Assembly (NCBI GenBank): GCA_963924555.1
Contig: OZ004596.1
Coordinates: forward strand, 6,148,139 to 6,212,138
From: Crambe crambe
Lineage: Eukaryota; Porifera; Demospongiae; Poecilosclerida; Crambeidae
Reading direction: 5' to 3'
Length of the DNA stretch: 64,000 bases
Positions 29,201-41,500 of the stretch are shown piece by piece. Made by a program: the position numbers and the translations under genes. Every line of letters begins with the position of its first letter. The stretch's first letter is position 1. The notes beneath the pieces are model-generated. The model saw nothing but the letters and a program-made list of their open reading frames with translations. It was not told where the DNA came from and did no database searches.

Positions 29201-32092
29201 CTAGACAACAGTTTTGAAATATGGCTTGCTCTGTGCATAGTCAGAATCAGTAGAGCTGAATAAAATATTGGAACCAGATTGTAATCTGCTGGCTGGGCAG
29301 GCATTACATTTTAAAACACACCCTGAGATGGTCTCCAGTGATTTGGCTATTGTGAGTGTTTCCCTGTGTTTGGTTCCTAGGGAACAGCAGTAAACATCCT
29401 TGGCCTGCAGAGTATTAAAGATAAGTTAATACACCACAGAGTCATAATAGCTCCATGAATAGCAGAATGTCACCTGGCAATGAATATGATTAATGTTTTT
29501 ACCTGCAGCAGATAAGTCCTGGCCTGCATAGCTTCCCCCTGGGCCAGCAGCACTGTAGCCAATAGCTTCAGGCTATGTCCCACCTATAATATAATTAAAG
29601 GACTTTCAGGGTGACCTGTTCACTTTATATACACCATCACCTCAACACTTGAATCTCCATATGTTACCTTCTTAGCAGCCACCAGCTCCTTCAGTAATGG
29701 AATGGCTTTCTGCAGCATAATACAAAGGGAAAGTAACATTAGTTTGGCTGTTAAAAAAAAAAAAGAAGGTTGGATGAATACCTGTTGAGACTGGGGTTGA
29801 GTGGCCAGCACGAGACAAAGGTCTTCCTATTATAATTTTATTGTTGTTGTCAACACAACACTATGATGATCATATTTACCTTGCATGACAATGATTTCTC
29901 ATGGTCTGCATCCAGTACAGTGCTGAATATAGAGATGGCTCTTGAAAATTTTTCTTCCACTGACTCTATTTAAGTACATCACATGTATTTAAAACATTGT
30001 TACTGAATTTACTCACTTACAGTACCTATATCTACTTGTACTCCACCCCTTAGTTGCAGAGCTCCTAACTTTCCCTGTGCCTGCACCATCTCAGCCACCA
30101 CTTCAGACTCCACTCCATGGCTGCATCAAACAACATGAAATAATTCTCTCCTGAATTGACTTCGGGAAAGTGTTTTTTTCTTACTTACTTAGCCTCAGCG
30201 ATTTCTAATGCTTCTTGGAGAGTGTGGGTGGCTGCATCGTAGAGTGAGAGGCGGGTCTCGGCCTACAGATAAGGAGGGAGTGAGAGAGGGCAAGGGATTT
30301 TGGCACAGTACAGGTACAGTGGATTGCAGTGATCTTGCAACATGAAATTCAGAACACCAAACCAAAATTTACATAGCTTCCTTTTTAAGTAGCCCAACTC
30401 TAAAGCCACAATTAAGTCAGTGATCTTGCAACATGAAATCCAGAACTAGGGACTGGCACATTCTGCCAGCATAGTTTTGGGAATAATAGGGCTATCAAAG
30501 CAGGAAACATAATGCTGGCATAATAGGCTATCAAAAGTGAACTCCATGGATGTTTTTATCATGTGTGCCTATACTAGCTAGCCTAGTTTGACCAAACTCG
30601 TCTGCTAATGAGATTACAGATAGCTATTTACATAGTCTTCAATACATATGACATCAGCTATGAACATAATTAAAGAATAATAAGTCAGTAAAAAAAGAAT
30701 AATGACTTTATACAGCTGGAATTAAAGAATAGAATAATAGGGAAGCAAAAAAGCATAATGTGCCAGTCCCTATCCAGAACAGCAAAACCAAAATTTACAT
30801 AGCCTCCTTTCAGGAGTTGGGCTACTTGAAAGGAGGCTATGTAAATTTTGGTTTTGCAGTTTTGGATTTCCTGTTGCAAGATTACTGCAATCTGCTGTAT
30901 GTAGACTCACAGTAGCCTGTCCTCTCAATGGAGGGAGGAGTCTGGTTGAGTTGGGTCCAAATCCACTCTTAATCAAGTTGACTAACTTGATGAAATTTTC
31001 TCTAGAGCTACCAAATCTTCCTTGCTTCAAATCCAACCTGTATACAAGTCAGAACAATAAAATACTTTCCAAACCATGCTTCAACCTCTGACCTTGCTAG
31101 AGCAATCAATATATCCTTTTCCAGCTCCACACACACCCCACAGTCTGGGAGCTGCTTGGCTCTTGAGAATACCTTTCTGGCCTTTAGCATCTCTTGTTCT
31201 GCTTTAGGGAGACTTCATTTTAATAGTCAAGAGGAAAACGTTCACAACCAGTGACCTCTAACCCTCTACCATATGGGCAGTCTATGTTAAGGATACTCCC
31301 CATGGACTGTGTAGACTCGACTCATCACACAGTGAGCTGTGGCAAGTTGGCACATGACTTCAAATGGTGGGTCATGTGACATTATCCCACTCCCAGGAGC
31401 AGTCAAAATATCACGTGCTTTTATAGCATGGAGCAGAGCTTGCTGGGAGAGGTCTGTGTGGGTGTGTCCAGTGTGGGTGTGTCATACTCATACGAGATTG
31501 GGGGAATTTGGATGAACCTTTGAACTCTAGGTAAGCTCTCCCCAGCTGAATGTGGGTCTTTGCTAAGACCCAGTGAGTGTCGCCATGTACGATCCGAGCT
31601 AGTGCTGTACAACGGATCCAGCAGTCAAGGAGCTCATCCATCCTTTCTTCCTGAATTCCAATCACCACACCCATTTCCTGTGTCCAGTAAAGAATGGATA
31701 AGATCAAGATTGGATTGTTTCAATTCATACATACAGTCGTCATATGCTCAGCTTGCTTCAAAGCTCGCTCAAGCAGTACATCTGGTGAGGTCAAGAGGTC
31801 ATCACCATAGTTACCATCACCAATGGATACTTCTCTAAAGGTTTATAAATTACTATGAATGGTAAAATTCTGATAACTAACTCACTCTTCTTCTTTAAAG
31901 TGTCTGTTTTTGACTATCTCAGCAGCTTTTTGGTGCAGATTTGAATCCAACTGACTGGACGGGACCACAATTGGACTTCTACAAGAAGACCCTTCTCTTT
32001 TTGATATTACACTTCCTGAAAAAAAAAAGATGGAAAAAACTTAAAAATTATTTTTTACCTACAGCTGTTTTAGTCCAAATACCTGTAGCCAT
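29201..32092 (-). CDS. TTC23: Tetratricopeptide repeat protein 23
   Basis: Ciliary (Ellis-van Creveld zone) protein in vertebrates. The start is MATGIWTKTAV, whose first exon ends near 32058 with an in-phase join to KREGSSCRSP. The exon at 31510-31680 reads LLDCWIRCTALARIVHGDTH then WVLAKTHIQLGRAYLEFKG, close to the TTC23 hallmark. Further TPR exons are at 31008-31200 (KARKVFSRAKQLPDCG), about 30920-31020, 30180-30260, 30010-30120, 29880-29960, 29650-29710 and 29512-29584 (GHSLKLLATVLLAQGEAMQA). The last exon (29201-29405) carries GTKHRETLTIAKSLE. Orthology rests on these segments and TPR spacing. Some exon joins were not resolved. A foldback element occupies one intron. Head-to-head with MRM1. 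Confidence 0.85.
30315..30899. mobile_element. Large foldback/MITE-like element in a TTC23 intron
   Basis: About 585 bases whose ends are inverted copies of each other: TACAGTGGATTGCAGTGATC at 30315 and the reverse complement, starting TACAGCAGATTGCAGTAATC, at 30899. Both ends bear TA, consistent with a Tc1/mariner-type target. Inside there is a second inverted pair (TAGGGACTGGCACATT near 30446 against AATGTGCCAGTCCCTA near 30757). At 30782-30857 there is a perfect palindrome with 31-base arms and a 14-base loop. A second copy of the GATCTTGCAACATGAAAT end lies inside, near 30421, so one element may be nested in another. No protein coding. Confidence 0.85.
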
Positions 32093-32229
32093 AGGCAGTT
32101 AAGTTGGATTGTACTAATAGGTAGAGATCATCAGAAGTAAAAACATCATGCATATGACATATAATTTTAATTTTCTATAATGACCATGCCGTACCCACTC
32201 TTATGGTCACACCTCTAACCCACGTGGCC
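32093..32229. promoter_or_regulatory. Divergent promoter, TTC23 / MRM1
   Basis: 137 bases between opposed ATGs; AT-rich on the TTC23 side. The shared promoter is inferred from geometry. Confidence 0.5.
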
Positions 32230-33714
32230 ATGTTTACAAGGTCAAGAGCCTGGAATCCTATCTTCACCTTTCCTAAGTTCAGCACTGGACCAGCGAAAAA
32301 AGAAGGGAGAAAAGTCCAAGTGAGTAAACCAGCCTTCCAGCTTAGTTGCTGTGATTAATTCGTTCAGTCACCTGGGAGTCATGTGACAAGACGGCAAGGA
32401 GAATACCTCTATGGAGTAGCATCATGCACTGCAGCACTGCAATCAAAGAGACGGAAAGTTTATACCATTTATCAGAAGCAAGGATTCCTTGAGAGAAAGG
32501 CAGCTTCTAAGAGGTTGGTCATGTCAGGCCTCTACCTCAGTCCCTCACTTTCCCTCACCTTGATTCAGAGCAGTTCTTGGTCAGGGGAATCTGCACAAGA
32601 TTGCGGAGGAATTGAAGGTGGACTTGAAGTTGGTGGATACTAAGACTCTAGATCGAATGACTGGCAATCGTCCACACCAAGTGAGGGTCACATTCATTAG
32701 GGTGTATGTTCATAGGTCTCATCAGAGGGTAGGCTGGGATGTGTACATGAAAAGGTGTCATGAGTGAAGTAGTGTTATTGTGTGGTGTGCAGGGAATAGT
32801 GGTGGATGTGGCTCCTCTCAACTACAGACGCATGGATCCCTCGGAATGCAAACTGTATGAACTAACACACTGTGGCACTGTGGCCACTAACACACCTACA
32901 CTGTTGGCTGTGGGTGTCTGTAATAATTATTACAAATGTCTGCAGTTCAGAGAAAGAAAGGAATAAAAAGCCCATTTGGATCCTATTGGATGAAATTCAG
33001 GCAAGTCCATTTCTCAGCTAGTTCTTCCTATGGCTGTAATGGTTGTAATCTGATTATCTTCATTACAATTCTGGGCCATTATATCATGTTCCAGGACCCT
33101 ATGAACCTGGGGGCCATCTTGAGGTGCTCCTACTACCTTGGAGTGGACAGAGTCATTGGTTCTCTAAAGAGATGGTTTGAACTTGTTTCTTCTCTACTTG
33201 CTTGTTTACTGACGTCCAATATACATACCTTGGCAGCTGCCCTTTGAGTCCAGCCGTCAGCAAGGCAAGTGCGGGAGCTATGGAGTTGATGCCCGTCTAC
33301 GCTGTCAGCCACTTGGAAAACTTCTTGAAGGAAGCCCAAGATAATGGATGGAGCATTATGGGAACGACATGTCCGGAAGAGAAGTCAGGTGGCCGTGAAA
33401 GTACCTCTCAACAAAAGACAAAGAGAAGAAAAAACAAATGTCCTCATATTGACTGTTTGGAGTACTCAAAACAAGGCCCTACACTTCTGGTCTTAGGTAT
33501 ATAATTTGTTTAATTGAATGGGGATAACCCAACCTTAATTACTTTTTCAACAGGAAATGAAGGGTGGGGTTTGCACCAGGAAGTGGCAGCCGCATGTGAG
33601 GGCATGTTAACTGTGTGCACCCACAGAGATTTGTCACCTGGATTTGACTCGCTCAACGTTGCTGTGGCTACAGGAATAATACTGCACTGCTTACAGAGAC
33701 AGCAAACACTTTGA
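32230..33714 (+). CDS. MRM1: Mitochondrial rRNA 2'-O-ribose methyltransferase 1 (SpoU/TrmH family)
   Basis: SAM-dependent methyltransferase of the knotted SpoU class that modifies mitochondrial large-subunit rRNA. Exon 1 (from 32230) encodes MFTRSRAWNPIFTFPKF, a basic leader suiting mitochondrial import. Exon 2 has GEYLYGVASCTAALQSKRRK, the substrate-binding domain start. Then come AEELKVDLKLVDTKTLDRMT, GIVVDVAPL and motif 1 ILLDEIQ-DPMNLGAILRC (joined across an intron). SCPLSPAVSKASAGAMEL is motif 2 and HRDLSPGFDSLNVAVATGI is motif 3. The join ILLDEIQ to DPMNLG uses a GC donor (CAG then GCAAGT at 33001) and an AG at 33094, a GC-AG intron. The stop at 33714 lies 127 bases from the convergent DRG1 stop. 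Confidence 0.93.
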
Positions 33715-33841
33715 TGATATCTGACAATCACATACATGACACAAAACTCTTCACATTAAGCACTTTGAATGAATCCTTAAATTCTGTAATGAAATGAAGA
33801 AATCTCCATGACTACAATTGTAACCTGTGGTATAAGGCAAC

Positions 33842-35504
33842 TCACTTCTTCATGATCTGCACTACATCTTCATCAAATAGCACATGTTCCTTTCCAACTC
33901 TCTGTGGATTGTGTTTCACTGATTGTCCCCACACGCAAGCACTGAGAAGAAACATCACACCAGCCATTACACTCGCGCCCCAAAAAGTACTTATTTTCTG
34001 TGGAGTGAACTCACTGTTTGAACTCCTTCATGATGCTTTTGTGAAGGTTATTGCACAGATCTTCCACAGAACACTTGTCATGTTGCAGCACCACTGGCGC
34101 TGTGTAGTCGGGCAGCTGTCCTTTAGGCTTGGTGTAACTACAACAGTACCAATACTATCTTAGAATTCTGCCCCCCCCCTCCTCCCTCCCCTCTAATTTA
34201 CATTCTAATGAGGTTGAGGTAACTCCACATTCTTTCCAAGAGGTCATCAAAGTTCCACTTATGGTGAGCAGAAATTGGAACTGCATGAGGAATGCGGTAA
34301 ATAATGTCAAGCTCTTCGATAGAAATCTGGTCGATCTTGTTGAGAATGTATATGCAAGGAATATAGACCCTGAAGAGGGAGGAACAAAGGATGTCAAGAC
34401 GTAGTAAACCATGCTCAAAAAGGCCTTTCCCCCCACCTGTTTCCCTCAACCACATCAATGAGGTCATCAGCAGTAGCATCGCACCGCAGCGTGATGTCGG
34501 CATTGTGGACCCGATATTCTGAGAGGATACTGCGAACACTGTCTAGATTGAGAGAAGACTGAGGGGCTGCTAGTGTCAAGTTAATCCCTCCTTTATCTTT
34601 CTTCTTATAATAAATATTGGGTGGAGTCTTGTTCAGCCTGATTCCAAATCCTTCCAGCTCCTTTTCCAGAATCCTCTTATGGTGGAGAGGTTTCAATACG
34701 TCCAGCACAATGAAGATCAGACTGCAGGTCCGTGCCACAGCGATCACCTGACGACCACGCCCTTTCCCGTCCTTGGCACCCTCAATGATTCCAGGAAGAT
34801 CGAGCAGCTGCATAATAGGAACAATTAGTGTATACAGATTATCATTGGGAGCGGGGATAGGAGGGGGGGGGGGTAGGAGGGGGGATAGGAGGGGGGATAG
34901 GATGGGGGATAGGATGGGGGGATAGGAGGGGGGATAGACCTGAATTTTTGCCCCCTTGTATCGAATGACACCAGGTACTGTAGTGAGGGTGGTGAATTCA
35001 TATGCCGCCACTTCAGAGTACACGCCTGCTAGATTCGTCAGGAGGGTGGACTTTCCTACTGAGGGAAACCCTATAATCAATGAAGCAATAAGAGACAATG
35101 AGTGATGCACCCATTGCTGACACATTATGGTGGGATCTAGAAAAGTGAATCCACATACGAGTGTCATTGGTCCTATTAGTGATACAATCAGTGATCATGG
35201 GCAGAGTATATCATGTGCATATCCATTAAAGCAATCACCTACAAATCCGACTCTGGCATCCCCTGTCTTGGCGACATCAAACCCCTCCCCAGAGCTCCCT
35301 CCTCCCCCTCCCTTGGGGGTGATTAGCTCTCGTCTGAGCTTGGCAAGTCTGGCCTTAAGAACTCCCAAGTGAGATGCAGTGGCCTTGTTGCGCTGAGTAC
35401 GAGCCATCTGGCATGCAATGTCCACATGATTACAAATGAATTACATAGTAGCATTATTCTACCTCTGCTTCGATTTCAGCGATCTTCTCCAAAATAGTAG
35501 GCAT
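33842..35504 (-). CDS. DRG1: Developmentally regulated GTP-binding protein 1
   Basis: Translation-associated Obg-superfamily GTPase. The N-terminal exon reads [17 protein letters not shown] then [21 protein letters not shown]1 is GFPSVGKST, switch I has [12 protein letters not shown]3 is DLPGIIEGA and G4 is [20 protein letters not shown] and [15 protein letters not shown] are diagnostic for DRG1 rather than DRG2. The C-terminal TGS region ends VVQIMKK just before the stop at 33842. Near-identity to animal DRG1 over most segments makes this one of the safest calls. One intron, between the GAKIQ and LLDLPG exons, contains a G-rich minisatellite. Head-to-head with ANKRD13, 159 bases apart. Confidence 0.96.
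34858..34942. repeat. G-rich minisatellite in a DRG1 intron
   Basis: Seven or so copies of a short unit, GGGGGGATAGGA with variants, including a run of ten G at 34863-34872. The many G-runs on the plus strand (template strand for DRG1) could fold into quadruplexes. It sits in a short intron between the exons for GAKIQ and LLDLPG. Confidence 0.9.
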
Positions 35505-35663
35505 TTTTATGGGTAATCTTGCTGCAAGATCCTAGGCAGTGTACGGTGAGTAGTACCATGTAATGTGGCAAGACGCAAAAGCGATGGTGTGCTCTATTTA
35601 GAGAGTGATACGCTCTATTTGGAATAACCTTTGACCCTGACTGTTTTTCTTTTGCAGTACAGT
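35505..35663. promoter_or_regulatory. Divergent promoter, DRG1 / ANKRD13
   Basis: 159 bases between opposed ATGs. The two similar stretches GCTCTATTTAGAG and GCTCTATTTGGAA, 20 bases apart near 35592-35625, could be core-promoter elements. Part of this gap may be leader or intron, since TTTTTCTTTTGCAG precedes the ANKRD13 ATG by 7 bases. That would mean a 5' UTR intron. Confidence 0.5.
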
Positions 35664-38406
35664 ATGAATGAGACAGTGAGCGAAGATACCATCAGTAAGA
35701 AGTGGCCGCTCCATTGGTTAGTATGGGGAGATGACCACAAGGCGTTGGAGAGGCTGCTAGCTGAGCAACAGGTGTGGTAGCCAGCTAGACAATTGCTGCC
35801 CTACTAGAAGTCTAGCTAGCATTTAACACATTGCAGCAAGGGCTAGAGGAGCTGGATCCTCGAGGGAGAACACCCCTGCACCTGGCTGTGTCCTTAGGTC
35901 GAGTAGATTGTGCAACTGTCCTTCTGAAGCACAATGCCAACCCCCTCGCAGAGAACAGACATCATTGGTCAGGTATGTATCATGTGACACACCACGCCTT
36001 ACTTTCCTTCATCTTTTTTCCTCAGTTTTGAATGAAGCTGTCTGCTCAGGATCCCCTCAAATGACAGGTCTTATCCTGAGGTATAGAGACGAGCGAATCC
36101 ACCTGGCAACGACCAGGGACATCCCCATAATGTTGGAACGTCTAGAAAGTGCTCCTGACTACTATGTGGAGATGAAGTGGGAATTTAGTTCCTGGCTTCC
36201 TTTTGTCTCAAGGATGTGTCCCAGTGATACCTGCCGAATCTGGAAGAAAGGTGATAAGAGGATGAAGAATCAATGATTCAAACTTCAGTTGGTTCTTGCC
36301 TCCTTTCACAGGGACCACAGTTCGTATGGACACCACTCTCACTGGATTTGAGAAGCTGAGTTGGCGGAGAGGACATCAGACTCTGATCTTCCAAGCAACA
36401 CGTGAGTAATACAAGCAATTTTAGCTTAGTCTTATATTAAATTTCTCTGCCCCTGCCTACAGCCAGTGGTCATCGAGTGTGTGACATAAACCATGACGAC
36501 AAAACTGTGTGGCAAAAGGAATTTCACATTGCCCAGTAGGTCATGTTTTGTAGTCACATATTGCCATATGATAGTCATGTGACTTGCTGCAGGACCAATC
36601 ATATTCAGAATATGATGAACCAGGAGATAGGGGTGTTGCATCGACTTAACTCTCCTGTTATTTCCACTTACCTTAACACTGAGGACGTTGCTTTCCAGAG
36701 GTAAGACAACCAGCAAGTCAGTCTTGAGTGTCAGATATCAACCATTTTGCTGTATCCAGACAGAAGGCAGGTATATGGGGCTTCAGATCAGACAAATTTG
36801 AAGATGTTGGTGGCTTCAAGGCTAAAGTAAGATATAGTGGTCATTAGTGATTGTATATCAGGGGCTTCCTCCTTATATTTTAGGTATTTGGATCTTCAGG
36901 TCTGGACATCATAACTCAAACTCGAGTGGAACACTTACCAGAAACTGAAAAACACAAACACAAAAGTATCAATCCACTGCAAGATTTTCTGGGTGCTGCT
37001 CAGGACCACACCTCGGCTATTGAAGCTCCGCCCAGTACCCCACTCACCCCTTCCTCACCAGCAGTAGCTCAGCCAGGCCTCACCATGGAAGAATATTTCA
37101 CCAAACCAAAAAAAGAGGAAGAATATGATGGTGAGTGTGAGAAGAAGGAGATTACTGCTGCTAGCAATTCTCCACTGGTTTGTGTACAGCTATTGGGAAG
37201 ACCCCAGAGGTCCACACAAGAGTCCAGAAGTTGAAGGCCACTGTGAGCCTGGCTGAAAACTTTCCACTCTCACTCCAAGAACAGATCATGCCAATCATTG
37301 ATCTAATGGTGAGTCAACTACACTCAATAAATCAGAAGAAACTCTGTCATCTCTTTCTTCTCTTGTGCTTGTCAGGCTCTCAACACTCCTCACTTTGCCA
37401 AAGTGAAAGATTTCATCAACCTCCAGATGCCATCTGGTTTCCCAGTCAAGCTAGGTGAACACTCTTTCCTCCCTCCCTCCCCTGTAATAATGAGCATGGA
37501 TTTCCCATTGCAGAGATTCCTCTGTTTCATGTGATGTCGGCTAAAGTGAGCTTTGGGAATGTGAATGGACACACTAATCCCGTCCCTCACGTCTCCCTCA
37601 GCACTTCCAGGAAGAGGACCAATTCTACCAACATCCTACTCACTCCTATGGCTTCCTCACTCACAGATGTGGGTGGAGTCAAACAGCGACACGGCTCTTT
37701 CACTGAAGTGGGTGGAGTCAAACAACAACACAGCCAGGCTGGAAATGTGGCAAGCACTGTGGACGATTTACCAGACTTGGACGATGGCAATAGCATTACA
37801 AAGTAAGTGATTATGGAACTGTCATTCACCCCATGGCACCTGGCCCTTATATTATGACAGTGTGGAGGAAGTTGAAGTCTGTAATATTTCCGATGAGTGC
37901 TTTGCAATCCCCTCTGGCTACCGGCAGCTGCATGGAGGTGGGCGTGGCAGGGTGGACCAGGAGGAAGAGTTATTGCAGCTGGCTATTCAACAAAGTTTAC
38001 TGGACCAGCAGCCAAGAGAGGGAGAAGAGGTACTGTACTCTCCAGCTGATACAAGGAGTCCATTCTATTAATTAACATGTTGATTTTGTAGCAATTGAGT
38101 CTCCAAGAAGCTCTGAGGAATGAAGAGATGGTCAATCATGATACTGATCAAACGTATGTTCCTTTAATAAGTTCCCCCCTCTCTCCTTAATGTCTTTAAT
38201 GCAGTGGATACAGAGCAAGCCTTGGGGTTGCCCCAGATCCCCCTGCCCCCCTGGGGAGACAGCTGACCACAGAGGAGGAAGAGTTGGAGCTAGTACTTGC
38301 CCTGAGCAGGGAGATGGCTCTGGAGGAAGAGAGACAACGACAACAAGAAGCAGCCGAGGATGAGGAACTAGAGAGAATCTTAAAACTCTCCCTCCAAGAG
38401 AAGTAG
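35664..38406 (+). CDS. ANKRD13: Ankyrin repeat protein of the ANKRD13 family (ubiquitin-interacting)
   Basis: Endosomal adaptor that binds ubiquitinated, chiefly Lys63-linked, receptors. Exon 1 reads [20 protein letters not shown]; exon 2 has the ankyrin consensus [20 protein letters not shown]. Family-specific segments follow: [20 protein letters not shown], a [20 protein letters not shown] exon, and a [19 protein letters not shown] exon. [18 protein letters not shown] is typical of the GPCR-chaperone-like domain. The C-terminus holds four ubiquitin-interacting motifs: [47 protein letters not shown] and [15 protein letters not shown]. The family member (A, B or D) cannot be decided. About 14 small exons. 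An upstream acceptor-like site suggests a non-coding first exon. It converges with GIT, with 191 bases between stops. Confidence 0.93.
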
Positions 38407-38597
38407 AATTTTAGAGTACATGTATTAAATGTGTTTTATGTTTGATCAGTGTGAACTTCAACCATTATTTTGTTATCATTCAATATTGCTTATCTATCTC
38501 TCTAGAGGTTTGAACTAAAAAGAAATAATACCACCATTAAATAATGCACACAGTCATAAAAAAAACGGACTACTTGAAATAAAGCACACCACCTCCA

Positions 38598-41500
38598 TTA
38601 GTCTCGGCTAGTCTCCTGTTCAACACACATGACCAGGTGTCTGCAGGCCTTGGCCACATCGTAGGCAGAGGTGATGATGAGTCTGGTCCTGTAGGCCAGG
38701 TCGGAGTGTCCTTCTGATGTAGAACAACATTCCTCCTTCAACTTGTGAGCTGCCTGTGTCACTTGCCGTAGAGATGTTGACACTTCCTGCAATGAATTCT
38801 GGAAACCAAGCAAAGAGAAAACAATCTAACATCTGCTGAAACTAAAACGCATACTACTATATTATATAATGGAGTCTGTATTTCACATATGGTTTGATAT
38901 TTCTAAACATTTATTTGTTTGATTAAACAACAAATTCCTTTCACCACAAATGAAACCCATGAAACTTGCCTGTGGGAATATTCTGGTGAGGGTGTCCACA
39001 GCATTGAACACCTTGACGGAGGAAGGCCTGAACTTTGCCTGCTGGTGTGACTGTGCAGCCTGCAGCAGTTCCTGAATCCTCTGAGTGATGGTCTTGATAT
39101 GAACATGCACTGTCTCCACTAAAGGAGGAATGGACACTGCAGATTGCTCCACTGAGTCTACAAGTAATATTCAAACTTCATAGTATTTCCGTGGGATAAA
39201 TTTTTTATGGATTTGATTTCACATGTACCTTCAAAAGGAGAGTCACTGAGGGGTGTGTCCTGTCTGATGGGGGGTGGGGTGATCATAGGGGGCATATCAT
39301 TAATAGACTTCTTTATTGGGACCGAGTACATATCCTCTTGAGGAATGGTTTGCCGTGGAGAGGAAGGGGGCAGGGCTTGATGGTCATCATTAGAGGAGCG
39401 GGAGCCAGAGAGAGAGCCAGAGGTAGAACGACGAGAAGTTTTCTAACAGAGGTAGAGGTTAAGAGAGTGAGATCATTAGAGGTAGAGGTTAAGAGAGATC
39501 ATTAGGTTTAAGAGAGACCATTAGAGGTAGAGGTTAAGAGAGATCATTAGGTTTAAGAGAGACCATTAGAGGTGGAGGTTAAGAGAGACCAACCATTAAA
39601 GGTAGAGGTTAAGAGACTGAGATCATTTATTAGAGGAAAAGTCCATTAGTGGATGTCTGGGACAAAATCTCACAGGAGTTAATTGGAGAGGTGGATGCTG
39701 ACCTTAGACATATCCACTTGAGCATACACTTCCATTGGCGGATCCTCCTCTTCAACTGGCCCTGGGGGCTCCATGATGACCGGCAGTGGGGAAGTGGGTG
39801 TGGTTGGAGAACGAGGCTGGGTGGAGCGAAGCCGCACATTCTCCTCTATTATTTTGTTCATTTGCTTCTGAAGTTCATCCAGTTTCATCTGCAGCTGCTC
39901 ATTAGTGGCTCGGAGGTGATCGTTTTCCTCCTGTGGATGTATGAGTGTGAGAGTGTGGCAAAAAATTGCTAGTAAATACACACACACACACACACACAGG
40001 CTGTGACTATTTCTCTTTTTCAGCTCTGAATTATTTTCATGTACCTGGACTTTCTTTAGCTTGTCCTTCACTTGGTCAAACTTTGCTCGACTGACACTTG
40101 CACTTCGAACTCCTTCAGGACCAATTCCCACCTGTGTCACACTCTGACGAGGAGGTGGGTCCCTCAGCTCTGCATATTCAGGAATCTCAGACTCTTCTGT
40201 TGTGTGCTCCTCAACCTAGGGAGGTCAAAGTGCAAATTATGGGTGTAAAGTGAAGCTAGTGATACTGTTAAGTCATAGAGCTGTGATAGTTGCTCAAATG
40301 TAGTGGGTCAGCCATTACTTACTTCAGTATACATTCTATCAGAGAGGCTGGGTTTGTGTTTGGTCTCAGGCAAAGCACGTTCAGATTTTATCTCTGGTAA
40401 AGGTCGAGTAGGAGGACCAGGGACTCGTGACATTAGCTTCTTGACGACTGCGGGAGGAGAAGGAGGGGGTGGAGACTTGTTCTCATCCATGGGGACTTCA
40501 TCATAGTCATGAGGGTCGTATAACATGCTCTGGTCCTCACTTGTCATGGGGACTACCGTACCAGACCTCTCACCTGACAACCATAACATGTAAGCAAGTC
40601 ACTATGCACCAGAATAAGCTATTTAAAAGTATTGCGTTATTTTAGGATGTTGCTTTAATGATAGTGGTGCTTGAATATTCTGTACAACACACTGCCTGCA
40701 TTCAGGACATGACAGGAACCACATACCGGTTTGCATACTAACAGCCTGCCTTCTCTTGGTGTCTAAGAGAAGGTCTATGACCAGCTGGGCAAACTCCTGG
40801 GCATTGAGCGTGGCCAGTTTCTGCCTGCCCTGGTTGCGAAGGGGAGAGAGGGAAGGATTCACAGGCAGGAAGGCTATGGAACTCTGCAGTTGTTGTGTTA
40901 TAAGCCACACTGCAAATAAATAGCATTTTAAAAAATAAATAAGTTGCTCAGCTGTCTCAGGTCTGTCTCGTCTCTCAGGCTTACATGAGTCTGTTTCTCT
41001 CCGGTCCACTTCATCATACACATCTGCTGAGAGCTCTTCAAATAAGTCATTACCAATTTCCTGTAGTCTGTTGCGAGCATCTGTCACTTCTGGGGCAGTA
41101 CTACCATGGGGGAGGGGATCCAGGGGAGGAAGAGAAGGGAGGGAGGGAGGAAGGGGTGGGAAAGGATTACTTGTTGATGTCCCCAGAGAATTGTGGTGTT
41201 TGACTTACCTATTGCCTACCTGAGGAACTAAAAAGTGCTCCCCTATGCTGTGAACTGGTTTACGCCCAGAGACAAAGTTAGAGAGCTTGTCAGTTAGTTC
41301 ATACTGACATTCGATGAGTCTATCTGCCAACTGATGGTGGCCAGCAATCCTGCAGTGGGCATGCATGCAATCAAAGGACATCAACTCAGGCTGCCAAATA
41401 AGTGCATCACTAAATGTATTAGCCAAATATATCATGTGTAGCAGCATCCAAATAATATTATAGACAGATGAATACATTATTCAGGGTCCAGATTATAGGA

